From: Paraspadella gotoi
Taxonomy: Eukaryota; Chaetognatha
NCBI GenBank assembly: GCA_051294375.1
Contig: CM119267.1
Coordinates: forward strand, 13,215,081-13,279,080
Length of the DNA stretch: 64,000 bases
Reading direction: 5' to 3'
The notes beneath the pieces were generated by a model, which ran no database searches, had not been told where the DNA came from, and saw only the letters and a program-made list of their open reading frames with translations. Shown here in pieces: positions 10,811 through 22,390 of the stretch. Within the stretch, counting starts at the first letter, position 1. Each line of letters starts with the position of its first letter. The position numbers were made by a program, and so were the translations under genes.

Positions 10811-12901
10811 CGTCTAGATAAAGTGGCTTCCATTGCATTTGGGTCTTGAAAGTTACTTTATATAAAAAGGGAAAATATCATTAGAACCAATTTGGATAAA
10901 TTAATAATAAATAAAAAAAAATAGATAAATTAATAAATAGTATTTTATTCAATTTACGGTTTGCGAGACAGGATACAAATATCCCTATATCAGTTTTCAG
11001 ACAAAATAATTCCGAAGAACGAGGGATCGAAACGAGGGATATATTCTCTCGGTTCGGTCGACTCCAAGGCGAAGGAGCGATTTGTCACGAGTTAGTAACC
11101 AAAAGGAAGAGATAAGGCAAAGGATTCTTGGTACATTTCTTTCAATTATTTTAGCAAGAAATTAACGTGAAAATTAAATTAAGTTATATTAATATCATTT
11201 TTTGTGGAGGTACTAAGAATCCATGTATATTTTTAAGGTTTCTCCAGAAAATTTGGTGTCGAATTTGTTTCGTTATAATCTTGCCTATATGTTTGTGTAG
11301 TATTATTCTTTTCTTACTAGCTAAGGAAAACCAGCGACCCCCTCTGACAAAACAGCCAGTTGTCATCGATTTTGATCAGAGCGGCCCACTTCATCGGCGA
11401 CGAAGAGTGGAACCAAGAATGAAGAGGGAAAAACGCCGATCATTTTTGACGATGGAAACAGAAATTGGGTGCTTATTACGGTTTCGGGGGACCGGGGACC
11501 CGCCGAAGGAGGGTTTGAAATGGGCGGGAAAAGTCCGCCTTTTTCATCCCCTCTGCCCTATCGTCGACCCGTTTTCTCTCTCTTTCTTTCTCTTTCTCTC
11601 TCTCCGGCCGCCGAACGAGGCCGGGAAATCAAGAGCCCAGCCAAAGGCCCTTGGAAGAGAGAGACTAGGGAGGGAGGGCAAAAAATGTAAATCCTGGGGG
11701 CGTGTCCGGAATTCAGGGCGGGAAAAAGATCTTAATGTTTGAAGTCGGTTTGAGCTGTCGGGAGAGAGTGAGGGTTTGAAGGATTTTGTTGAGAATATTC
11801 TAAGAAAAAATTAAATTAAATTATATAAATTTCGTCGAGAGTCTGGTTCTCGGCAGGCCTTATTTTCTTTGGTCAAGAAGCGCAAGGAGAAAATTTGCAC
11901 ATATATATGCTGATCGGAATAAACATTCAACAAAAATACTTGGAGACAGCGTGTAAAAGAAGAATTTAGGTGGCGTTGAGCTATCATTAATCTGACATAC
12001 GTAGATAGTGAAACTGTGAAAGGATTACAAAAGAGAGAAAACTAGTACGAGCTAGGTTTTAAAGTAATAAGAAATCTAAAACGTAATAAGAAATCTAAAA
12101 CGTAGTTTAAATATGAAGGAATTAAATATCGAATTAATTAAGAGAATATTCTTCCATTTTATTTTTAATTTTATCGAAGAATAAGAAAAGGGAAAAAGTT
12201 AAAAAAATATTCATTAAAAAAAAATCCAGATCCAACAAGAAATAATCATTTTTTTAATTAAGAGATGAGGATGAGGATCGATCGGAAAAAAAGAAAATGT
12301 AACGACGAGAACCGAAAATAATATTAATAAGGCTCTTCGCACTTGACAGAGAGATACGCGTCGCGCAGAATAAAAGATGGCCGACACGTCACGCGCGAGG
12401 AGTGATTACCTCAGTAAACGTCACACGTTGAAACACGTCGTGAAATTCGTAAAATCCGTTCTAGTGACAATAATTTCTGTTCTGGCAGACAAATGACACT
12501 TAATCTGAAGCCCGCTCTCGGAATGACGTAATGCTGAATAGATTAGTTGATTATGACTCCTATTAACAAAACTTACAAACAAATGGAAACCCCTAGCAAT
12601 TTATTTATTTTAAAACGATCGAGTAAAATCAGCGTCCGGACCAAAGCGCCACCCGACCGAAAGTGGCGCTCCGACGCCAAGGACGCCGTTTATTGAAAAC
12701 CAATCCCGACCTTTTTTTTCTCTCTCTCTTTCCGCGCGGAATGAAAACCCATAAACATTAAAAGAGTCGCTCAGGAACGTTTATCGCGATTTTATTACCT
12801 CATGGCGACGATCAGTCATGAAAATGGCGACGATGTCGATAAAAACAACAACAAAAATTAGATTGAAAACATGAGAACTTATATTATCGGGATCTTCGAA
12901 G
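10811..12901. other. No supported gene; small hairpin at 12645-12670
   Basis: The longest frame (11167-11742) runs through pyrimidine tracts and has no domain signal. A perfect 8-bp hairpin, AGCGCCAC / GTGGCGCT, lies at 12645-12652 and 12663-12670 with a 10-nt loop. ACGTCAC-type motifs cluster around 12390-12430. Function is unknown. Confidence 0.45.
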
Positions 12902-12985
12902 TAGTGAGTGGCGAGTGGCGAGTGGCTAGTGGCGAGTGGGGAGTGCCGCGTGCCGAGTGGCGAGCGGCGAGCAGCGAGTGGTGGA
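12902..12985 (+). repeat. 7-bp minisatellite (GAGTGGC-like)
   Basis: About eleven degenerate units of GAGTGGC and variants (GAGTGCC, GAGCGGC, TAGTGGC) in tandem. Confidence 0.85.
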
Positions 12986-13151
12986 TCGAGATCAGGAATG
13001 GTGGTAGACGACGACTTAGACTTTAATTAAGACGACGCGACAACGACGGTGACCACGACGACAAGGTTCGGTGAATTAAGGTTCTTTCTCTCGTGTTATT
13101 TTTTTTTTTTCGTTCGTCTAAAATCATGACTCAATCTTCCTCCAGTTTTGA

Positions 13152-13372
13152 CTTTAGAAAGAGAAGAGAAGGAAAGGAAAGTAATAAAAAGAGGACTCGA
13201 GAGAGGGAAAGGGGAAGAAAAGGAAGAGAGGAAATGAACAACGGGAGGAAGAGAAAATAAAGGAAAATAAAGAGTGTTAAGGGTGAAAATAAGGAAGGAA
13301 AAAGGAGTGGAAAAGAGTAGAAGTAGAAAAGAAAAAGGAGGAAGTGAAAAAAAGAAACGAAACCGAGAAACA
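13152..13372 (+). repeat. Long purine-rich tract
   Basis: About 220 bp of almost pure A/G on the plus strand with few pyrimidine interruptions. It is followed at 13401-13440 by a GCG-rich trinucleotide run containing AATGGCGGCGGC repeats. Frames across it are compositional artefacts. Confidence 0.75.
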
Positions 13373-13807
13373 AAACTAATTTCTTTTGTCGAATTTCGTG
13401 CGGCGGCGGCAATGGCGGCGGCAATGGCGGCGGCGGCGAATGAAACATCACGAAAACGATGACGGCTGTACAAATTCCTGAAAAAGACTTGGAACAAACT
13501 CTCAAACAAAAAACGGAAAACAGTTGGACAAGAAAAAACTTTTCTTAGCTCCACGCACGTGTAGCGAATGCAACACAAAAAAAGAGACAAACAAGAAGAA
13601 AACAAACAACGAACAACAAACAACAAACAAGGAGAGCCACAAACAAAACTAGAAACGCTTGAGAAAATTTGCAACGAGAGCGGAGTGAGAGAGAGAAAAA
13701 AAAGAGAGAAGAAAAGAGAAGCGGGTGACGGACAGAGACGGAGACAAAAACAACAGAAACCGTCAAACAGGGCGATGAAGATTTGATGGGTTGGGGAGAG
13801 AGGGGAG

Positions 13808-13809
<2 letters not shown>

Positions 13810-13892
<83 letters not shown>
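13810..13892 (+). repeat. (GA)n microsatellite, about 80 bp
   Basis: Uninterrupted GA run of about 40 units. Confidence 0.97.
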
Positions 13893-13893
<1 letters not shown>

Positions 13894-14600
13894 TGTGCAT
13901 ATCGTTCAAAATCTTAAAATTCAAAAACCAATTTAAAAATAAAATTCAAGCGAATTTTTTCTCCCTTAAATTTTTCGAATCTTCCGCGGGAATTTGGTGC
14001 CAATTGCGTCGGCGAATTTGAATCGCGGTAGGAGACGATTGGATGAAACCGAGATTTAGAGATGGCATCGCAATATAAAGAAGCAGAAGGGAAAAAAAGA
14101 ATCGAGATCATTATTAGGTTTTTTTAGTCAGGTTGACGATGGGGGGGGGCTGGGGGAAGCCGTGATAAAAAAGTCCTTGGGACAGAATCTCGCGATGCCA
14201 AAAAGGTTTCGAGATCGGGGGGCGCTTCGATCTGAGCTTGGCGGGTTTTTTAAAGGTCACTCGGCGAAGACGCTCCGTTCCGTTGTAGTCATTGCGAATT
14301 GTCGATTCCATCCTCGTTTTTTGATGATTGCATCGGGTTCTCTCTCTTTTTTTTCTCCCCCGCCAGCTTCGAACCTCGGCGACAAAAACGAGGAAAAAAA
14401 TTTGTTTGTAACGTTATAGTATATTTGTACATGTAATTAATGAGGGGGTGTTAAGGGGATATTGAGGGGAGACGGCTGGTTAAAGTGAACATTCCAAAGC
14501 GGCCAAAGGCCAATCAGCATCCATCGCCAAACGCTTTTCGACGCCCGTCTCTTTTTCTCTGGGCAGAGGCGAAAGGGTTCCTTCGATGGAATCTATCATT

Positions 14601-14604
<4 letters not shown>

Positions 14605-14672
<68 letters not shown>
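14605..14672 (+). repeat. (TC)n microsatellite, about 68 bp
   Basis: Uninterrupted TC run of 34 units, opposite in strand sense to the (GA)n about 0.7 kb upstream. Confidence 0.97.
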
Positions 14673-14675
<3 letters not shown>

Positions 14676-14876
14676 CTTTTCTTTAAAAAAAAAACACGCC
14701 CAATCCGAGCCACAATCTTTTTCTCCACTCATCCCTGTCAATTTTTTGTTTTTCTTCCTATTTCCTTCCTTTTCTCTCCTTTCTATCACGAGGAATAAAA
14801 AATAACGAAACGGATCGGGGGCGTTGCCTCCCTCGCTCACCGGAGCCTCTGGCGGTTGCAGAAGCCGAAACTCTTG

Positions 14877-15027
14877 NNNNNNNNNNNNNNNNNNNNNNNN
14901 NNNNNNNNNNNNNNNNNNNNNNNNNNNNNNNNNNNNNNNNNNNNNNNNNNNNNNNNNNNNNNNNNNNNNNNNNNNNNNNNNNNNNNNNNNNNNNNNNNNN
15001 NNNNNNNNNNNNNNNNNNNNNNNNNNN
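14877..15027. other. Assembly gap (151 N)
   Basis: The only gap in the window that is not 10 or 25 N, so its length may have been estimated. Confidence 0.99.
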
Positions 15028-16139
15028 GAGGGAAGCAGGCCGAGTGTTTGTCCAAAAAATTGTCTTATTAGATTTGTTTTTGTGGAACAAATTTATTTTT
15101 TTTCTTCGATGGAGAAGAAAAAAGGAAAGGAAAAAGGAATCAAAGCGGCGTTGGTTACATTGTTGTTGTTGTTGCAAGCAGTTGTTGTTGTGGTTACAAT
15201 CACTTAGGTAATGATTTGTAATAATTTTCAAATTTAATATTCTAATACTTGGTCCAATGAGATTTCGTTAACACACCTTTCTTTATCATTTCTCGTTTTC
15301 GCTTTTTTTGCTCTCTATTTGTCTGTCTATCTGTCTGTCTTTCTATCTCTCTCTCTATCTCTCACAATGTTTCTCTCTTTTCTACGATCTCTCTGCCCGC
15401 CATTGACTCCTTCAGTGGGCTTTTGTTCAAAAACAGTCGGTTGTTCCAGATTTCCTGTTCCCCCCAAAATTTCGAGTGATAACGAAGCGACTCAGAAGGC
15501 ATTTGAGCCAAAAAATCACGGACGGGGCTAAAAAAGGGATGAGAGAGAGAGATAGGGGTGGAGAAAGTCACTGATTGGATCCCCCCAGGCGCTCCAGGGG
15601 GGACCAAATAAAAAAAACTTGGGAGGCGAAGACAGCCCTTCTCTCCACCAGCCCCCCCCGCCTCTCGGACGAAAAATAAACGACGCAAGAACTCGATAAC
15701 GAAAGACGCAAATTTTGGATGGAAATTTGGTGCCATACGATCGGGGGGTTTGATACTCGGGATGAAAAGTAAAAAAATAGTATGGAGAGGTCAAAGAAGA
15801 AGGGAGGAATGACGACGGGGGGGAGGGGGCAAAAAGTGGAGGACTTCAGTCGCGGGTCTTCATGGTGATCATGGGCGTCGCCTAAAGGGGCGGAAATGGC
15901 ATTGAGGGAGGGGACAAAAGATGAGGCCCCCTCGCGATAGACCCGAACTTAGAAGATAAGTGGGTGAGAGGACTTGGAGGTGAGGAAGTGGGGAAGGAAA
16001 TTGAATCGGAATCGTGAGGAAGGTGAACCTCGAGGCGGATCGAGGAAGATGGAGAGAAAAGAAGGAAAAGGAAAAGAAAAGCCTGAAGGAAAAGCACGAA
16101 TTGAAACATCACAACGAAGAAAAAAGAAGAAATTGCGCG

Positions 16140-16175
<36 letters not shown>

Positions 16176-16514
16176 TCCTCAGTTCCATCCTTGGCTTCTT
16201 GATCCCATTTTCAAAGGCTGACAAAAAATTCGGACACGCCGTCGAAATTGCGTATTCCCGTCCAATAAAAGGTCCCTTGACGGGGCCCCCGCACGACCGC
16301 CGGGGATATTGGATATTTAGCCCTCTGACTTCAAAGGTCGGGCTCCCTACCGCCCCCTGCCGCCCAAAAAAAGGAGCGCCCCCGAAGGAAGAGCGGAGAA
16401 TACCGGTCCAGGACTCTCTCCCCTACATATCTTTTTTTTATTAATGTTTTTTTTTCTTTCTTTACCTCTTTCTTTCCTTATTTATTCCTTTTTTCTTTCA
16501 TTTCTTTCTTTTTC
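15028..16514. other. No supported gene; short TC and T-rich tracts
   Basis: Contains GTTGTT repeats (15159-15195), CTGTCTGTCT-type runs (15317-15360) and a TC tract at 16140-16172. A TTCAAAGGTCG motif lies near 16330. The longest frame (15974-16444) is lysine/glutamate- then serine/leucine-rich because of the base composition and shows no domain. Confidence 0.4.
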
Positions 16515-16741
16515 GTTGCGCCGCGAGTACTCGCGGAGCAACTCTATAACTAAGTATAAGTCACTTTTCGGTCGGTTGGTCCGTCGGTCCGTCCGTCCGT
16601 CTGTCCCACTTACGTTAAAAACGCTTATAACTTGCCTATAGTTTGTTGCTCAATTGTTAAAAATCAAATCTAAGCGACTACTGGCGCCGCCTTTTGTTTT
16701 TAAAGAAAAGATAAGTAAAAAGAAAAGTAATGCGGCGCAAC
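16515..16741 (+). mobile_element. 227-bp terminal-inverted-repeat element (family 2)
   Basis: The ends are perfect 10-bp inverted repeats: GTTGCGCCGC at 16515-16524 and GCGGCGCAAC at 16732-16741. The first 28 bp also form a near-perfect palindrome of their own (16515-16542). Then come TCTATAACTAAG, CACTTTTCGGTC, a GGTCCGTCGGTCCGTCCGTC run, GTCCCACTTACG and TTAAAAACGC. This is the order of modules seen in family 1, but with different arm sequence. It is far too short to encode a transposase. I could not recognise a clean target-site duplication. Confidence 0.6.
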
Positions 16742-17094
16742 ACCTTGGAATAAATGTTCCTTTTTTCTCTTTCTTTTTCTTTTTCCCTCGTTTATTTACT
16801 TTTTTTCTTACTTTTTTCATTGAAATCTCAGGAATCTAAATCTTTTTTGTGAAATTTGAATTGACAAGACGTTGGACATTAAAAAAAAGATACTGTATTA
16901 AATATAAATATAAATAAGCTTTCAATTTCCAAAAAGTAGCAATAGCTGAAGTGCTGAAAAGCTCTGTAAGACGACAGTAGAGAGGAAAAAAATTGAAAGA
17001 AGCCTTTTATGGAATCGAGGGAGCAATTGAGCGGATAATTTGACACAAAAAAAAAGAGGCTGCAACACAAACAAGAGAACGGAAGGAAAAAGAG

Positions 17095-17310
17095 ATGAAA
17101 CCGATTTTGGATCCGAAGATGGAACCAAAGATGGAATAGAAGTTTGAGCTTAAGATAGTCTGACCAAAGATGAAACCAAAAATGGAACCAAGAGATGTAA
17201 CTTCGGAAAAAGAGAAGATCCAGATCCAGATCCACTGGTGACAAAACGGATGGATGCAAAGAGGGAACCGAAGATGGAACAGAGAACGGATCCAAAGATG
17301 GAACTAAAGA
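17095..17310 (+). repeat. Degenerate 12-bp minisatellite
   Basis: Repeated variants of CCGAAGATGGAA / CCAAAGATGGAA interspersed with GATCCAGATCCA. The open frames across it reflect the near multiple-of-three unit length. Confidence 0.65.
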
Positions 17311-17354
17311 AAGAAAACGATTCCGAGTTAATCTTCCCACTTCATAGATTTCCC

Positions 17355-17385
<31 letters not shown>

Positions 17386-17501
17386 CGAACCATTTTCCCT
17401 TTTGGAGACGAAGTGAGGGAGAAAAAAAAGAGAGAAAGAAGCGACTCGTTTCTATTTTCTATTTTTCTATTTCTTTTTTTTTTTAAGCAGAAAAACACAA
17501 A

Positions 17502-17503
<2 letters not shown>

Positions 17504-17539
<36 letters not shown>
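17504..17539 (+). repeat. (TC)n microsatellite
   Basis: Pure TC run of about 18 units. A shorter interrupted TC run lies at 17351-17386. Confidence 0.95.
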
Positions 17540-17542
<3 letters not shown>

Positions 17543-18071
17543 GCGAAACCCCCAACGGCGAGACGAATTGTGGCGAGAATTGGGTTCTGGACATCTTCGT
17601 GGTCGTCGTCGTTGTCGTCGCCATCATCTTTTAGGACCAAAGAAAGGATGTTTGCTCTTTTGTCATCGTCGTTTGCGTCGACCCAAACCAGAAACGCGCG
17701 GTCATCTGTCGATGAAGGACAAACCAACCATTCGACCTTTCCTCTTTACTGACGATCGCGATCCTTCAAAATTCCGTCACACATTTTCGTGAAAGTCACT
17801 AATTATTCTGCGATATCGTCATTGTTTTCGTCGTCGACGTCGTCGTCAATTTCAAAGAGACTTCCGCGTCCAATTTGATTTGCGCCGCGCGCCTCGAGTC
17901 AAGGGATTTCTCCTCCGCCGATTGCGTTTGCCTTTTGTTTTTTCATTTATTTTTTTATTTTATGTCCGCAAAACAATTTGTGGCTTCGACAAGAAAAGAA
18001 ATGATTTCATTTCGAATTTTTTGGGGCGTTTTCAATTTTGAATTTTTTTTCATGTGTTTTTTTGTATGTAC

Positions 18072-18105
18072 ATGTTGTGTTGTGTTGTGTTGTGTTGTGT
18101 TGTGG
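18072..18105 (+). repeat. (GTTGT)n pentanucleotide repeat
   Basis: About six tandem GTTGT units. Confidence 0.9.
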
Positions 18106-18329
18106 GCAATTAAAGTCATCATGCAAATAGCAGATTTGAGATTTCAGCTCAGAGCGACTTAAACTTATTTCGTAATCGAATGTCTCATGAAACTCGATGA
18201 ATGAATTTATGGATAATTATATTAGGTATAAATATTCAATTTTCAATAACAGGTCTTCACCACAAGCTTTATTTCTTATTTCCCTCCCACTCACGAGATT
18301 AACCCGGGATCGACAACGACGAGTTGAAA

Positions 18330-18440
18330 TCGACTATGGAAACAAGAACTATGACAGCGACAACAATGACGACGACGAGATAAAATCCACGATGATAACG
18401 AAGACTGACAACGATGACAACGACGGCGATGAATCCGATT
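18330..18440 (+). repeat. Cryptic GAC/GAT simple sequence
   Basis: Dense GACAACGACGACGAT-type triplets. Translation gives runs of D and N, a product of the base pattern; nothing supports a protein. Similar sequence on the opposite strand lies at 17590-17720. Confidence 0.6.
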
Positions 18441-18588
18441 CTCATCTCTCTCAATCACAAATGAAGAAATATTCGAGAATCACGAAAAGGAGGTCGACTT
18501 GCTAATCCTTCGCCCAACCCAACCCTATCCTCCCTTTTCCTCTTCGCTCTTTAGTCTCTTTTTTCGAATCACGTCACCTCTCCCACAG

Positions 18589-18615
18589 GAGTTGATGTCC
18601 TTGGAAGACAACAAT

Positions 18616-18660
<45 letters not shown>

Positions 18661-18695
18661 GAGAATGTTCTCGAATTCCTCGATCCGGAAGCAAA
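18589..18695 (+). CDS. Candidate internal exon, 107 nt, with (ER)n run
   Basis: The segment is preceded by a pyrimidine-rich stretch ending CACCTCTCCCACAG and followed by GTGAGTAAAC, so it looks like an acceptor-exon-donor unit. The frame that starts GAG TTG ATG reads ELMSLEDNNQ, a run of ER dipeptides from the GA microsatellite, and ENVLEFLDPEA, with no stop. It would start in phase 0 and end after two bases of a codon. I do not recognise the protein, and no partner exon could be identified. Splice-like motifs occur by chance at this scale, so this is weak. Confidence 0.2.
18618..18663 (+). repeat. (GA)n microsatellite
   Basis: GA run with one GGGA interruption, inside the candidate exon. 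Confidence 0.95.
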
Positions 18696-18699
18696 GTGA

Positions 18700-20869
18700 G
18701 TAAACACAGTTGAGACTCTTTCTCTTTCAATCTCGTGCCCCTCTCTTCCCCCTTTTTCTATTTCACCCCCGAATCGGACCACCCTGGGAAATGTTTGACG
18801 CGGATCACTTTCTTTCCATTCAACTCAAGAACATCGTGTCTCCTCGGCCTCGGATTTTTTTTCAAGATTCGAGCTTTGGTCTTCGGTGAAAAACTTACCT
18901 AGTTTCTTTTCTTCTTTCTTCTTTCTTTTTCTTTCTTCTTTATTTCTTTTTATTGTTTTGTTTTGTCCCTCGAAACTTTACTATTTTTTGGGGTTCTTTT
19001 AAATTCTCAGAAAAAGGGTTAAAGAAGAAAGTTAAAAGAGAAAGGAAGGAGGTTTAAGGGTGGACGGGCAATGTTAAATGGAAGATAAGATTAAAAAGAG
19101 GAAAGATTGGGGCTCAGCAGACGATGACGACGATCATGACGAAGATAACAATGACGAGTCGACGACAACGAACACATCGAAAAACGGGGAAAACAAAAAT
19201 GACGAACAAAAGATGACCACGATGACGACATCAAGGATGACAAATACACGATCGTTAAGATGACAACGATGACCACTTCAGCGAAGACATCCGTGATGAT
19301 AAAATAATAGTTCTTATGACGACTGCTTTCGTAAATGTAGTAAACATTAGCGAAGATCACGAAGATGACAATTGCGAGGACGAAGACGATTAACACGACT
19401 TCAGCGAAGACGACAGCGACGACGACGAAGACGACGCCGGGGACGACAGTGAAGAAAAAGTTGAAGAAGAGAATTATTCGGTTACGAGATCCACTTTAGG
19501 CTTCTCTTCCATCAACACAAAAAAATCTCCATTGCCGAATGCGGCCGAGCTTGCTCGTCGTCGTTCTCGTTGTCGTCAAGGCAACAAATTGATTTTGGCG
19601 CAAACGGAACTTTTTTTCCTTTTTTTCATGAAAATAATTTCCGAACGAGAAAAAAAAGGAATTCCATTGCACTGAAAATACGTCGTGGCAGATGCTATCT
19701 GTGAATGATGGTCTCGTCAAAACAGATGTTATCTAAGAACGATGTGACGCGCACCGAGGCGGAAGAGAACTTTAAGACATTTAGTTATCTTGTTTTTTGT
19801 TTTTGTTTGTTTATCTGTAAAGTGTTTTTACAGATAGTACTAAAAAGAAAGCGTAGGGTACAATATATGGACCCTATATATTAGTCAACGAAGATTTTCT
19901 TCCGATTAGACACTTACCCAGCTTTACTCATTTACTCCTGCTCATCGACTTCCCAACCGTCGCGTCCCCTTACCCTCACGTCTCTTCCAGCTCGCGAACT
20001 AACTCTTTGCGAACGCATCGTCGACTCGACTTTTACTCGAGAATTTTATGGAGATGGAAGAGGAAAGAAAATTAAGGCTTTTTAAGAAATGAGAGAAAAA
20101 AAAGGAAATTTCAACAAAAAAAACCTCTTTACTCGAGACATGACAAATGAAGCCGAAATATCGAAACTCCGGAGCGTCTTTTTTCTCTCCTCTCTCTTTC
20201 TCTCTCGCATTGAAAACAGAAAGTAAGATAAACGACGTTTCTCTTTTATACTTTTAGCCACGCCCCATAGCGTTGCTCTTTTTTTAAAGTCGCGGCTGCT
20301 GAGATGTAGTCGCCGATCTATAATTTAGATTTGTCATTCTGCCGTTCATAAAATTGTATTGCATTGCGTCGAGTATACTTAATTAAAGTTATTAATTAAG
20401 CTTGAAAATAATGTCCGGGAATTAAGAAGTTAAATTATAAATTGGCTCCGTTCTTAATAACTAATACTAAGTTATAACGGTAAAAATTTTTTTTCGGGTT
20501 TATTGCTCAATTCAAGATTGTTAATTTTTTAGGATCCACCACTTCTCTGATATCCATTTGAAGACCCTATTAGTACTAGTTATGATCAGGATTATGGTCA
20601 GAATTTGATAAATAAACGAAAAAGATGGAAACGCGATATATAAACAACATAAGTAAAGGTAGATACCTCATAGGAGAGCTAATTTTACTTTATTTTTTAT
20701 ATATTTTTATGCCAGTCTCTGTAGGATGATGCCAATATTCACTTGCAAAAAACCGTTTTAAAATTCCTACAATAGTTTCCAAGATATGGTCATAAACGCC
20801 AGCCTTAAAAGGCAAAATTTATCAGAATAAAATTTTCAAGTTTCTCTAAAGATTTCTGACGCGCTAGTA
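18700..20869. other. No supported gene; GAC/GAT-rich patches
   Basis: 19105-19310 and 19395-19460 are rich in GACGACGAT triplets and translate to acidic or hydrophobic runs depending on strand. The rest is mixed unique sequence that becomes A+T-rich beyond about 20.3 kb. No domain or RNA gene is seen. Confidence 0.4.
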
Positions 20870-22115
20870 CTAACTATTTAAAAAAAAGAGAAAACGTTTC
20901 GCTTATTTCTTCAAGCCTTTACCATAAATGAGTTATGCGATGGGTACAACTGAAAGTGATATGTCTCTAGATGACGAAAATTTTTTCTTCAAGTTTTATA
21001 TTAAAATTTAAGTATTGTACCAATAGGATTAAGTGAGATACTCCCGCTTAGCCGAAATTTTTATTTAACAAAGATTTGTACTGCGTAGTTCAAATCCTTA
21101 GTTTTTAATGGTAAAAAAAGTTATTTTCTTGAATAACTTTTGAAAGAAAAGAGATAGCAAGGTAGGCGTGGTTTCAAATTAAAGCCCTAATCATGGGACA
21201 TCTTTTTAAAATAGTTTTATTATATTTTATCCATAATTATTTACACAGCTTTTGTTTAAATTAGAGTTAAAAGTATAACAGTTTTTTGCATTAAAAATTT
21301 TAATGAAGACATATGAATTTTTTTATTTTTCTTTGTAATTTGAAAAAGGAAAGACTGAATTACATTTTGATGACCATTAAATTTTCTCTACTGCATAAAT
21401 TTGCATGTATTTTTCAGTTAAAATAAAAAACAAGTACAAATTGTTGTAATAGCTTGATAAAATGTCTTTTTAAATATTAAAAATGATAAATATAAAAATG
21501 TTTTCAGCTTGATATAAACCGTCTTGATGTCTACCTTCTTCTCTGTGAAAAAAAATCATCATTTTTCTTTATCTTTAGCTGCAAACAAAAGGCTTGACAC
21601 ACTGCTTGTTTATCATTATAAAATTTTAAAAAATTACATGGCTGGCGACATATTTGACAAAGCAAGACATTATTGTGTTTATTTGTATTGATAATTTTCT
21701 TTTAAATATAACAACCTTTATACTAGGAATTTAATTCTATTATTTATCATCCATTTTAATTAAGAAAAAAAATTTCGCGGAATAGCCAATTGGAAAGGGT
21801 TCATTGACTGACTTAATGATCGAATTTTTTAGGTTTCTTTTCTGCCCCCATTTCACAAGATATAAAAGGTCATGATTATCGTGTCAGTAGGTTCGGATCA
21901 TCTGTACGCTTTCTGCAACCTGCATTCTGAATTTTCTTTTTTTCTCTTTCAAATGTATTAAATAAAAAAAATTATTTAGAGAACGATTAGTGTGGAGGAT
22001 GCTATTGGTAAGCCTTAGTTACCCCACTTCCTGATGGAATTTTTAAACGGAGTTTTTCCATCTATTCGAGACATAATACTAACTATTGGTTGTATTAATT
22101 TTATATTGCTTACAT
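20870..22115 (-). repeat. Dispersed repeat R1, minus-strand copy
   Basis: Reverse-complement match to 6180-7480. Shared blocks include GGATGCTATTGGTAAGCCTT, TGCCCCCATTTCACAAGATA, ACATATTTGACAAAGCAAGA and AAAGCCCTAATCATGGGACA. It is A+T-rich with no long frame. Together the two copies form inverted repeats about 13 kb apart. Confidence 0.65.
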
Positions 22116-22390
22116 GATATTTTGCGTAATCAGAGAAACGTTTCGCGTGTCAAAAAATATGGAAAAAAAAGAGTAAAACGTTCTGACAAAATAAAAAAAA
22201 TATAGAGGAATCTAGTAAAGGAGAAAAATAAAATTTGGAAAATTAAAATATAGAACCAAATTCCGAAACTCGATCCCAAACCTTTTTTCATAATATTTTT
22301 TTATTTTTGGATAGAGAATGACTGAAAAAAGGTAAATCTTAAGTTATGATTAAATTGGCCAATGGGTTTAGAAAAAATCGACCAAAAACA

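Noticed and set aside
10258-10821. 187-codon frame across the TC tract, and similar SL/ER-rich frames near 14.5, 17.3, 30.0, 32.0, 36.0, 38.1 and 47.9 kb
   Set aside because: They exist because GA/TC dinucleotide runs contain no stop in several frames. Both strands are open, composition is extreme and no non-repeat domain is present.
19078-19263. Acidic D/N-rich frame as a small regulatory protein
   Set aside because: It is produced by GAC/GAT simple sequence, and similar triplet patches nearby are open on both strands.
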